Source of the DNA: Apoda limacodes
Lineage: Eukaryota > Arthropoda > Insecta > Lepidoptera > Limacodidae
Length of the DNA: 64,000 nt
Reading direction: 5' to 3'
NCBI GenBank assembly: GCA_946406115.1
Contig: OX291544.1
Span: 25,747,521-25,811,520 of the forward strand
Below are positions 24,301 to 37,010 of the stretch, piece by piece (the first letter of the stretch is position 1; every line of letters begins with the position of its first letter). The translations under genes were made by a program, and so were the position numbers. A model generated the notes under the pieces. The model did not search any database. It had not been told where the DNA came from and saw only the letters and a list, made by a program, of their open reading frames with translations.

Positions 24301-27300
24301 AGCTTAATATTATAAGCAATCAAATCGAAAAATAGTTTCCCAGAAGATAAACTAATTAAAGTGTTTCAAATATAAAACTGTATCGTAATGGAGACAGCTA
24401 AAAAACTATGCAAAAACATTTACTCTGTATAGCATTGGCTACACATTCATTAGAATTAACGAAGAATGTTTTATTCGTCAACTCGTAGTGTGGAGTATGT
24501 GCAAATTGATTTATAATAATGGTCCCACTACTATATGTTAATATATAATCACGGAATTGAACATAATACTGTATGTGTTTTATTTTCTCAGCCGTAGATA
24601 AAATATTGTATGCCACTGCACTAAATTGTTATTTTAATACTCGTGCCATGCTAATTCTGCTACACTATTTAAAAAGCGGCATTTTATTAACCTATTTCAC
24701 ATACTAACCTTAAATATGAGTATCCAACGACTGCCTATACCGTGGGTTATGAAAGGAAAATAATAGGAAAATCCCCCTTGTAATTTTTTTTCAATTTTTT
24801 TACCACTTGTTTGCGTGATTAATCTGTTCCTTTACCCAGACCAAATTACAGCTTTTTTACTAAGAGAGAACATTAGTACGAAGAGTCTCTGAGCTAAAGC
24901 GGACAGACAAACAGACAGACGGACGGACATGGCGAAACTAGAAGTAGATAGAAAAATCTTCTACTGTCAGTTGTACCGTTTGCAGTTGTACCGTCTTGTA
25001 CAGTCTGCAGTTGCCAATGAACAAATTTCTCCTTCTTTGCTGAAATTATTGGCATTCGACTTCAGGAATATTAAGAGGGCGATACTACCAAAGCTGCCGA
25101 AGGGAACTTTTGCCAGTCGTCGTTACCACCACTGCGAAAGACCGATGGTGACTTGGCCCATAGTGCTAAAGAGAAAGCCGATCTACTGGGCAGTCTCTTT
25201 GCCTCAAACTCGAAAATGAACGATGAAGGCGCTGTACCACCTACTATACCGTGGTGCGGTAGGACCATGCCGGAAATCTCCATAACGCAGCGGGAGGTCA
25301 GGCGGGCGTTGCTTTCTCTAGACGTTCATAAGTCGAGTGGGCCAGACGGTATACCAGCAGTGGTGCTTAAGCAGTGTGCTCCTGAGTTATGTCCTGTACT
25401 CACGCGCCTCTTCGCGCTTTCCTACCACACTCGGCAATTTCCGTCTTCATGGAAGACTGCGAATGTGCACCCGGTGCCCAAAAAGGGCGATAGATCAGAT
25501 CCATCGAATTACAGGCCTATCGCTATTACCTCTCTCCTCTCTAAGGTGATGGAGCGTGTGATCAACACACAGCTTTTAAGATACCTAGAAGTACACGATC
25601 TGGTCAGTGACCGTCAATATGGTTTTCGCCACGGTCGCTCGACTGGTGACCTCCTAGTGTATCTCACACACCGATGGGCACTAGCCATTGAGAGTCAGGG
25701 GGAGACATTGGCATGTAGCCTGGACATAGCGAAAGCGTTCGATCGGGTCTGGCACCGGGGTCTTCTATCGAAGTTGCCATCTTACGGAGTGCCTGAGGGT
25801 TTGTGCAAATGGGTGGCTAGCTTTTTGTCCGGCAGACGCATACGAACCGTAGTTGACGGTAGTTGCAAGGCTCTGTGCTGTCTCCTACGCTGTTTCTACT
25901 GCATATCAATGACATGTTGGACATCAAGAACATACATTGCTATGCAGATGACAGTACTGGAGACGCTTTTTACACGGGTCGTGCAAACATCCCTCGTTCC
26001 GTTGTGGAGGAAAACCGCGGAGAATTTGTGTCTCAAATCGAGACCACACTGTCCCAGGTCTCTGACTGGGGACGGGTAAACTTGGTCCGATTCAACCCTA
26101 CAAAGACACAAGTGTGCGCGTTCACCGCTAAGAAAACTCCATTCACTGTAGTCCCACAATTCCAGAACACTCCCCTCTCCATCTCCAAGAGCATTGGGAT
26201 CCTTGGTGTCGACATCTCCAGCGATTTTCAGTTCCGAGATCATTTACAAGATAAGGTGAAGCTTGCGTCCAAAAAACTTGGTGTACTCAACAGAGCGAAG
26301 CAGTACTTCACGTCGGGGCAAAGGTTGTTACTTTACAAGTCGCAAGTTCGGCCCCATATGGAGTACTGCTGCCATCTCTGGGCAGGTGCACCCGGATACC
26401 AGCTTGGCCCATTTGACTCGGTTCAACGACGGGCTGTGAGAATTGTCGACGATTCTAAACTCACTTGCGGTATCGAGCCCTTAAGTCTGAGGGGATACTT
26501 TGCCTCACTGTGTGTGTTCTACCGCTTGTACAATGGGTTGTGTTCTAAATGATGTATTGTTCGAAATGATGCCTACGGCTACTTTCTACCATCGCACCGC
26601 TCGCCATCCGCAGGGAATTCATTCTCACACTTTAGAACCTAAATGGTCGCGTGCAGTGCGGTTTCAGAGAAACTTCCTCCCGCGAACGCTGAAGTTGTGG
26701 AATGAGCTCCCTGCCAAGGTTTTCTGCAAGGACTACAGTATGGAGTTCTTCAAGAAAGAAGTTATTAGATTTCTGAAGGGTCGGCAACGGTGACCGCTTA
26801 CCATCAGGCGGACCGTAAGCTTGTTTGCCACCTTAGTGGTATAAAAAAAAAAAAAAAAACTACGTAGAAAATTTTGGCAATCGTGACGTCATAATATTCA
26901 TTAAATAGGTGTCATCTTACGATAATTATGTGTATTACTATGAAACAGCTTATACTTAGTGCCGTTGTCGTGATCATAAAATTTCCGTCAGCCAAGAGAT
27001 GGCGCTCACAAGCAAAACACATTCTGGCTAGATCATAATATTTTGAAGATTCTTCGAATAGGTATCTAATGTGCCTACATATATTGATAAACAAAAGATA
27101 TAAAATTGTATATCTACTAAGGATAATTACTGGGGATCGTTTAAAATAGTCAGAATCAAAGAAATAAATCGACGAATAAGTTGTCAGGGTTCCCTACGAA
27201 CTTGAGTTCCCTAAAACGGTTTAAAGTAATTCTTGTGATATTTCGGTTTCTGCGTGTCTGAATGTGATAGATGTTTTTCTCATCAACTGAAATTTACAAT

Positions 27301-30300
27301 TGTATATTATAGGGTGAGTTCCTTTAATGCGGAACACTTCAGGTTTAATGGGATTAAGTAATATACCGTTATAAAACATGCCAATTTAATTAATTTATTA
27401 TTCAAATAAACAATGTTATAGAATAATAAGCAATTATAGCTTACACCAAAGTATTCAAATACAACCACCTCTTTGTATTCATAGATTTTAATTAACATTT
27501 TATTGATTACAAAATAAAGTAAACACAAATCAAATATATAAAATGCCTAAATATAATAGGGCCTAAAAATGTTCTTACAAACAAATAACAATATTTGAGC
27601 TAAGTTTGTACGTATGTTGTGCAATATCGGAAGGTTTTTAATTCCGGATCTGAATTCCGATTCCGATATTGGGGCTAGTCTTGTAATTTCGTAAAATTAC
27701 GCAAAAGGTACGTAGCATATGCCATATCGAAAGGTTTTTACATATTATTAAGATATAATAGGTCCCTTTTGTCATCAAGGTAATACCAAGTAAATTTCAA
27801 AGTAAAATTTAATTTTGTATTGCTACTTAACGTCTAAAAACAGTCTTCTTCTTTTTTGATAGTAGTGCTATCACTAAATAATCGCTGAATTGTACTGGCT
27901 GTTCGATTATTTGTTAAAATACATACGGAACGTTGATGTTCTTTAGTCAAAATAATGCTTAGGTAGTTATTTAAATAGCATAAATAATTATACAATAACG
28001 ATTCCTTTTTCTAATTCATCTAATCCGAATTAAAACCCAAAACTAGTAGGTAGGTACGCAACATTACAATACACTCTCTGTCCAAAAAAAAAAACTTTTA
28101 GTCTGGATTTCATACGCTACTTAAAATTAGACCGAAAAAATATAGCCCTCATGATAATGATGCTTATCTAAACAATATAAAAAAAATGTCGAATAAAGTT
28201 ATGCCTAAATCGTAATGCTAAAGTAAATTATGCAAGTCTCGGAATAGTATATAGTTTAAACTCGTTTAAAGTCATGCCCGAATTCCGTTCATCTAAAACC
28301 AGAAAACTATACATAAAATTAAACGTATGAATGGTATAATAAAATTATGAAAAACGTTATTCCACTTTTTGTGACATCGATTTTATAAAAAGATAGTAAG
28401 TTAATAAGTTGTCAATTGTTAAAATTGGTTATTGTGACTCTAATTGGTATAAAATTATATTTTACTAAATCTGTCGCGTTACAAATATTTGTAAAACAAA
28501 ACATCTTGATGATAAAAATTTTGTGAGCCGGTCTCGAATAAATAAAAATTTGGTTAAAAATACTTTGACACATGCATCGATAGGTTACCAGCAGAGTATA
28601 TAAACATATATTTACTACCTGCTTTACAATAGTGACATGGACTTAATACAATAAAATTGTCACAAAATATACTTGACCGTCTTTTTGGGGACAATTTCCT
28701 CAGTATCTATTGTTTGTCTTCGACGACGGTTTTCTTTTCCTGATATTTTGTTTTTTTTTTCTGCTATAGTCTTGGTAATATAAAAAGGATCTCTTATAGG
28801 CATGCTCCTTATATGCCTTAGATCCACCAGCTCTGGTAAAATGCATTCTAAATAAAATGATTTAAGCTTTTTCTCCATTTTTTGGGCCCAAAACACATCG
28901 TCCCGTTTGATAATGTGTGTTTTTACTGGTATACCCTCCCCGGACCATATTCTTAAAATACACTTTTCTTTTTTTGTTATGTGCAACTGGCCCTGGATTT
29001 GGTAATACCAGTTGTGTTCCGTATTTATAACTATATCGTTATTTTTTATTTTATAAAATGTTATTTTCTTTTCTTTGATAGCCCTGCCCTATCCAGTTCC
29101 AATTTATAGGCTGTGATAGGACATTTTATTTCCAAGATGGTATCATTATTCACAATTGCATCAGGTGTTGCCCCCAGAAAAGGTATTTCATCGTCAATAT
29201 ATAAACCACACTCTTCAATACTCAAATTTTCTTGGATCGCTAATTGGTCGTTTGCCACATTTTCAAATTTTTGGCCGTGTTGAATCGATGGAACTTGTGA
29301 CAATTTTTTTGTATAAAGCAAATCCTTGACTAAATTAGCGCAACTAATGTGAGGTCGCCTCTTTATGACTTTTCCAAAGTTAGAAGCTGTCAAAAGATTA
29401 CGCCTCAGTTCCAGCCATTCCCTAGATCCTCCTTGTAGTACTGTTGCTAATTGTATTCTTTTTTTAAATCTCCGGTTTTTCTTAAGTCATTTATAAAGGC
29501 TTCTTTGGCTTCCTCTAATAAATCTTCTGGCAAGTTAGGCTTTATGCAATTTTCACCATAGTTTTTTTTGCATAACATTCTTCCGGTTTGTCAAATATTC
29601 TTCTTTTTTTTGTACTGTATTTGGAACAAAGAAACGCATGTTTTATTCGACTTTCTTCCATCTTTCTTAAATAACCCTGAGGGCTTTTGCCAACAATAGA
29701 TTTAAACAGTATAGATAATGGCTTTTTTGTGTTAAATGCCAGTGCAGCTCCGTTACACCTCATTCTATACTGATATCTTTGTGAGTAGTTTACTCTTTTT
29801 CCACCCACTAACTTTGCAACGATACTGTGATATCGCTCCACTGCATTACTGTCTACATTTAAAATCAAGCTTCTGGCATGAGTAGATAAATTTGTCAAAA
29901 TTGTTTTTATTCTTTGCCATAAGCTATTGCAAAAAAAATCATTCTGAATATTGGTTTCCTCGACTCCAACTTTGGTACAGAAGTATTCTTTGCATTTTTT
30001 ATGATTGCCGTATGCATGATCTGCTGCAACCAAAATGTCATTGCGTAATAATTGAACTCTATCGATGTTTTCATATTTTTTTATAGAATTTATGATTACT
30101 TTTCGACATGGCAGTATTCGTTTTTTTGTAATGTAGTTTCTAAATTTTATTAGATATCTAGTTTCCGTAGTTAAAGCTTGTAACTTATTGTACAAGCTGC
30201 GTAGTAAATGGTTTCGGCATTCAACTTTTTCTACGGAAAATCCATCGTAAGGTCTTGCCTGTAAAACTTTGGAATAAGTATTGGCATCCCCATCGGATAT

Positions 30301-33300
30301 AAGTCTGCCATAAATCAAATTTTGGGTCTCAACACTTTTTTTAAACCCTTCCACTAATATGTCTAACTCCATACCAGTAGAAGGAGCACTATAATTTTTG
30401 TAACATACATGTTGGTTCACTGTTAACCCTTTATTCTTTGCCCAGGTACAGGTAGCACAAAATTTATTTTTAACCGCCAAATATATAATTTTCTGAGTAC
30501 GCTTTCCAATTATAGCCGCGGCACCAGAAAGAGCAGAATATTTTTTTTTGTACGAACGTTTCGAATAACAACCGGCGGCTATAACATCGATTACTGGTAT
30601 GCCCTTTGAACTAATACATCCCTCTTTCTTGGCTATTTGCGCTTCTTGCTCTGCAGCTTCTTGCATAGACTTCGAAATTTCTTTCTCCTACTTATCATTG
30701 ACTATATTCATGTGAGATTGGTACAAGATTTTACTCATAATCGGTAGTCCTATCGATGCAGTAATTTCAGTCAGCTGATTATAGCCACAGCCCGCAGCTA
30801 TAGCACCCGCAACTGCACCAGTATTTATGTTCATATCATTTTCTAAACTATCACAATTTATAACAAATGTTAAATTACACATCATACATTTTAACTTAAA
30901 TTTTGTCTGTAGCCCATTTCTTATTTCATGAAAATTTCAATCGAAGAAAAGCCGCAGCCCAATGGCGGGTGGTTTGAGATGCGTTTGAGTTCGTTAAAAA
31001 AAGGATGAATGCTATAATTCGCCTGCCAATATTCCTGCAAATGCAATGCAATAAATGTGATTGAAAAAATATCTTTTTTATCTTATGCGAGAAATAAATG
31101 TACCACAGATATGTTTTTTTCTCATTATTAGACTACAAAGACAGGATTGTCTTTCTCTCGTTCAGAGATTCGACCATATGCCAAGGGTTTTTTTTTTCTT
31201 CAATTAATTTAAAGTCTTATGCTTATACTCCTAATTTTCATAATTTTATTTTTATATCATCAAATTAACTAAAGAAAAATTATACTTACTGGTTTTTTTA
31301 TGCTCTTGAATTTCAGGAACTATTTCTAATTCTGTACCACTAGTAGAACTTCTTTCAATAATCTCACTTTTTTCGTGCGCTGTTTCCATTTTAGAACCAC
31401 TATCGTAAACTCTTTCATTATTTTCCGAGGTGGGTCTGTAATAATTACATCGAATTCCTACTTACTCATATTTTACACCTTTACAAAGTAACTAAATACC
31501 GATTGTAATGAAATTTCAGTAAATTGTTGTGCACACGTCGGGGAAAGTTTCTGAATTAGTACAATCCTTTAACATTAGGTGGCGCGCCGTTTTAAAAAAT
31601 AGGAACAACGTTCGCTGGATCAGCTAGTGCATATACATATATATAAAACAGGGGTATTAAGCTGGCATCCCCCGTAAGTGTTATAAATATGTAAGCATTT
31701 ATTAACACAGGTTTAAGGTTTAAATACCAACTTAGGAATATACAAAAAAAAAACAAGAGAAGTGGTAACCCTGAAATTAGTTGTTTGGGTTCATGTTCTC
31801 CGAAAGAGTTTATTTTTATCTTAAATTATGTTATGATATATATATAGTAGATAGACATATATATATAGTAAGAATTGTTGCACCTGGTAAAAGTTAACTA
31901 AACAAAAATTATTTACCGGTTTTTTTCATTCTCTCGACCTTCGACAACTGTTTTGAACTCTGTACTACAAGTAGGATTCATGTGATTGTCCCTACTATTT
32001 CCTACACCATCATGAACTTTTTTATTATTATCCAAATATGTGTAATAATATCAAATGCCAATTTATTACTTTATTATTTATAAATTAATTATGTCATATT
32101 GTAAAGATAACTATACATGTATAAGATGTGTATTCTATATACCTATCGTACCTACCATAAGAAAAAAGAAAGCTATGAGTGTTACCATTACCGTTTTCGG
32201 AAAAACTTTGTTGCTACTGTGCAGGCTTAGATTAACTAAACTTGGCGGGCAGATGGTTTTGGGCATAAAATAAATCAATCTATTGAAAAATAAATTTAAT
32301 TTGTCAAGCGTCCGTTACCGAACAAAAGCGACCGGTGGGAAACGAAGTTATAATATTTTTTTAATGGTTGGTGTGCATAGCTCGTAGGTGCTAGATAACA
32401 ATTAGTATTAATAAGTGATTTTTATATTACTAATATTTTGTGAGTTTTGAATTTTTGTTTTACACGTTCATCCAACCATGACCGGCAATTCTTAATATCG
32501 GAACGAAGTTCCTTGTGGTACGTTACTATTATTGCAGAAGAGGGCTAGACTAAAAAAAAGTGTCAAAAGAGGCCCAAACCGTGGCGCGACCGAGCGGCGG
32601 CGGCCGCCCGCTTTGATCACAGGTTTTTAACCGACTTCAAAAAAGAAGAAAGTTCTCAATTCGGATGTTTGTAATTTTTTTTCAAATACAGACGGATTTC
32701 AAAATTATTTTTATATTTAAAAGGGTATACTTCCGAGGTGGTCCCATATTAATGCAGTGAATTGAGAACTTAAATTTTTTGCTAAAAAAAATTATTAGTG
32801 TTAATTTAGAACCTTTTATGTTGATGATTGTATTAAATAACTCCTAAGTATCGATGGTTTTTTAGTGTAGAAAAATAAGCAATTCGTCACTCAAAAGTAA
32901 AAAATAAAAACTTTTAAACAACAAAAAAACAACCTAAAATAAATGCACTAAAAAGGTAAAAAAAATTACTTATTTTCAAAATCTGATCTAAATACAGTTT
33001 GAAGTTTGAAATCTATGTACCTACGTACTCTAAAGTTTATAACACAAACTTCAAACTGTAATTTAGATCAGATTCTTGCAAATAAGTAATTATTTTTACC
33101 TTTAAGGGCGCGTTCGTTCTGGGATTAAGAATTCCCACGAATGATACTTTTCACACTTTTGATAACGCCAGTTTTGCCACCGACACCTACCGTTCGTTTA
33201 GCTTTGAAACGTTACTAACAAAATTTTTGGTTACAAAACCTGCAAAACGAACGCTTGACGTACACACACTACGATAAAACACACACACACTACCATAAAC

Positions 33301-36300
33301 AATGAATATGTATAGGCAGTTTGACAGATTAACACAAAAACCCCACCTCCAGACATGGGTCTAAAGTTTCATTTTTCGGTGGCAAAAGTGGCAAAAATAA
33401 CAAAAATATCGTAAACGAACGCATGACAGTTTTTCACAGATGATACTAAAATTTTGATATTTTTGATACCAATGCTAAACGAACGGATGACAGGTGGCAA
33501 AAGTAATGAAAATAATGATTCTGCATCCCAGAACGAACGCGCTCTTAAGTGCATCTTTTTGAAGCCGGTTGTTTTTTTTTGTTAAAAAGTTTTTAGATCA
33601 TACCTACATATCTCTTCATACCCACATAAAGCCGTATGCGCGTCGCAGCCGCTCTGATACCTACCGCATATTGCTTTGTCACTTGCCAAATAAAGGTAGC
33701 TTACAGTGTCATGGTAGAAACAAAGTAGGTAGGTAGGTAAGTACTTACATTACGTCACACTTTTCCATGCTGGCATGTGTTACTTGTGAACGATGACCTT
33801 GACATCTACGTAATAATTTTACTGATTTTTAGGTTTACGTCCTCTCTTGTTTCCCATTTTATAAGCTATGGTACCTACCTAGATAACTAGGTACCTACTT
33901 ATCTAATTATATTTACCTACACTAATGCTAACCTACTTTATTTACCTAATATTATATTATTGTATGAAGAAAGTAAAAATATATTTACAAGATAATTAAC
34001 AAACCACACTATAAAAATCAAATCAACCACAAAATTTACAAAAATCCGAATCACTTTCAAGAAAAACTACAAAATGACGTGAAAGCAGCAAATTTACTAA
34101 AATCCTAATCGCTTCTGTTTGTTAAGACTGATATTGATTCTACCTACATATACTGACACCATACTCACTGTATTTGTAATGCCGCGCCGCCGCCGCTAAT
34201 GTCGCAGGTGGACGAGAGCGAAAGCAACAGTGTTAAATGTTGTTACTAGATGTCACTATGATGTCGTGAAATTTAATAAAAATGCCGGTTTCTAATATAT
34301 AGCAATGTTTTTATTTGCATTCTCGTAGGCGTAAAACGTTTAATGCGATTTAATCTTTTATTTGATGACATATGTGAACGAAAAATAGTCCATGCACTAG
34401 ACATTTCCACTCCTCAAGACTTTTTTAATGTTTTAAAACAAAAGTACGTAACGGACGCTCTAAAAATTTGCACAAAATTTCAGCAAATATTAAATTTTGT
34501 TGTCACTTCGAATTTGGTTTACTGCTTAATTATAGCTTATTTTTGTTGGCTTTATAGTCGATGCACAAGCCCTAGGTATAGTGAATATCATGTATTTTAT
34601 TCTAGCTTTCAAATACTATAAAATCGCAACAATATTTGCACAAAAACAGCGCGATTGGCGCCTTTTGGTATTACCTAAGCCTTAAGTAAACACTCTGACG
34701 GTTATAAAGGTGTGTACTTGTTTTAAAATGATCAAATTTTTAAAATTCAACTACTAAACATATGCCAGTACTTTAAAGTTAATAAACATGACCATTACTA
34801 CGACCATTACACAACATAAAAACCGGTTTACAAACAACATAGTTAATAAAAAAAAAACGAGTTGCACTCCGGGAGTGCCGGCAGAAGTGAATACCTTTAC
34901 ACACGATTCGCGCTTAACACTCAAATATGTCACAAGACATGTCTTTGACATTGTCAAGAAATAATAATGTTTGTTTATTTACTTTTTTGACGTAGTATAT
35001 TTGACATCGCAATCTGTCATAGAATTAAAATTCCATATCCATCCTCCCTGTACTACTCATAATCGCGAATACTAAAAATAAAAATTATAATAGGCGTGGC
35101 ATTACGGTTTCCGTATTTTACAAAGACAAAGATGCACTTTGTTCAATTTCCATATTTAAAACACTTTATATACACGAATTTTACGAATACACTGCAGTAT
35201 GGCCACTACACAGACGGTCGAGCCATCAGCTGTCACCATCCATGGATGCGCGTAGCACGCTGTAACATAAACACACACGACCATTCGCGCAAGCGCCCTG
35301 CGCCGCCTAAACGAAACAGCAGGCGCAGGCATACATTTTCGCCGCGCCGTAGAAAGAGAGGGGGATACTCCCTCTCCTACGCCGCGCCAGCTGTCTACTC
35401 TCCATCCGTCTTACGAATTTTCACGATCAGGACACGTGACCTGACGCGAGTTTATAATTTTTTACCCATACCAAAAAAAGTGCATAACGCCGCTAAAGAA
35501 GGTTTCACTTCAAGAATTAAACCGGTTAAGTGCAAGTCTGGCTCGCGCACCAGGGGTTTCGTACAAACTTTTTATATGTAGATACTTATTCCATCATGAG
35601 ATCTAGTTTAAAAAGTTTATGCCTTAATTATCAGTTTTTAGATTTATTCCTATATTTGTGACGTTAATCTTGCTTCTTGCAAATTTCATGATTCTAGGTC
35701 AACATAAAGTACCCCATACATAGGTTTGATTTGTTTTTGTCATAACATGCGACAAAAATGACCGTATTTCGGGCATGTTTCTTTATTGCATTGACTTAAA
35801 AGCTTGTTTATTTTCAGTTCAGTATTTGATATTAATTTCAACTTGATATCTATACGCGTTATTGAGTGAAAGGGGCTTGACAGACATTCAAACTTTTTTA
35901 ATAAGTTTTAACTACAAATTGACGAATTTCGGATTCTTTCCTATATTAGTGATGTAAAAACCTGCTTGATGTCAAATTTCATGATTCTAGGACAACGGAA
36001 AGTACCCCATAGGTTTTGATTTATTTCTGAATGCTAAAATATGAGTCAAATTAAAAAAAAATATTGCGTTGACTTAAAAGCTTAAGTTTTTTTATAGCTT
36101 CAAGGGAACATATATTAATTTCAACTTGATACCTTCATGCGCTCCTGAGTAAAAGGGTCTTGACAGACAGACAGTCAGACAACAAAGAGATCCTAAAAGG
36201 TTTCCTTTTTGCTTTTGAGGTTCGAAACCCTAATTAAACAGACATATCTACACAAAACAAATTAATTAAAAATCTCATTTAACACCTTTTGTTAAATTCG

Positions 36301-36971
36301 GCTAAGCATACCTACTAAAAATCTTCGAAAGTAAAAATAATATTATGAATTTTTTCATTGCGGTTAGTCACCGCGCCAAATCGTTTTCACGCTTTGAGAA
36401 TCAGTTTTTATGCAAGTGCTAAAAATATTCATAGTAAAACATTTGTTTTTATTAGCTTTAAAATACTTTAAACTACGATTGTTTGGGTAAAAAACTTTTA
36501 ACGTATGTTTAGGAATACCTACGATTAATACATACTAATAATATTGTAAATGCGAAAGTGGGTTAGGTTTGTTTTTTTGTCCTTTCTTTACGTCGCAACG
36601 AAGTTACAGAATAATTAAAAGTACGAAGTGTCCAATTGAGCCGAAAATTGGCACAGAGATGCATAGTTGATGTGACGAAGAACGCCATTTAAAAGTTTCC
36701 GTAGAAATAACTATAACCTAATTCCGCGTAGACGAACTACAGCTATAGCTAACCTTTGGAAAAACGCCATCTATGGTCAAAAAGCTTTAGTGTTGCTGTG
36801 ATGGTAAAAATAATAGTATTACTACTCGCCAATAGATGTTGGTAGGGTCATATTTTTCAGTTTATCATTGTCTGAAACACGGATAAATTGACGTTTTCTA
36901 AAAATGAAATGTAGCTAGATCGATTTATCGCCCCCGAAACCCCTTGCATACTAAATGTCATGAAAATCATT

Positions 36972-37010
<39 letters not shown>

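Noticed and set aside
28660..32040. A defence- or phage-derived nuclease system suggested by the YqaJ domain
   Set aside because: The domain is colinear with a eukaryotic transposon transposase, has introns nearby, and lies among other transposons. A transposon explanation is simpler.
34343..34621. 92-codon plus-strand frame
   Set aside because: The first half looks protein-like but I recognise no family and the second half is hydrophobic low-information sequence. Left uncalled.
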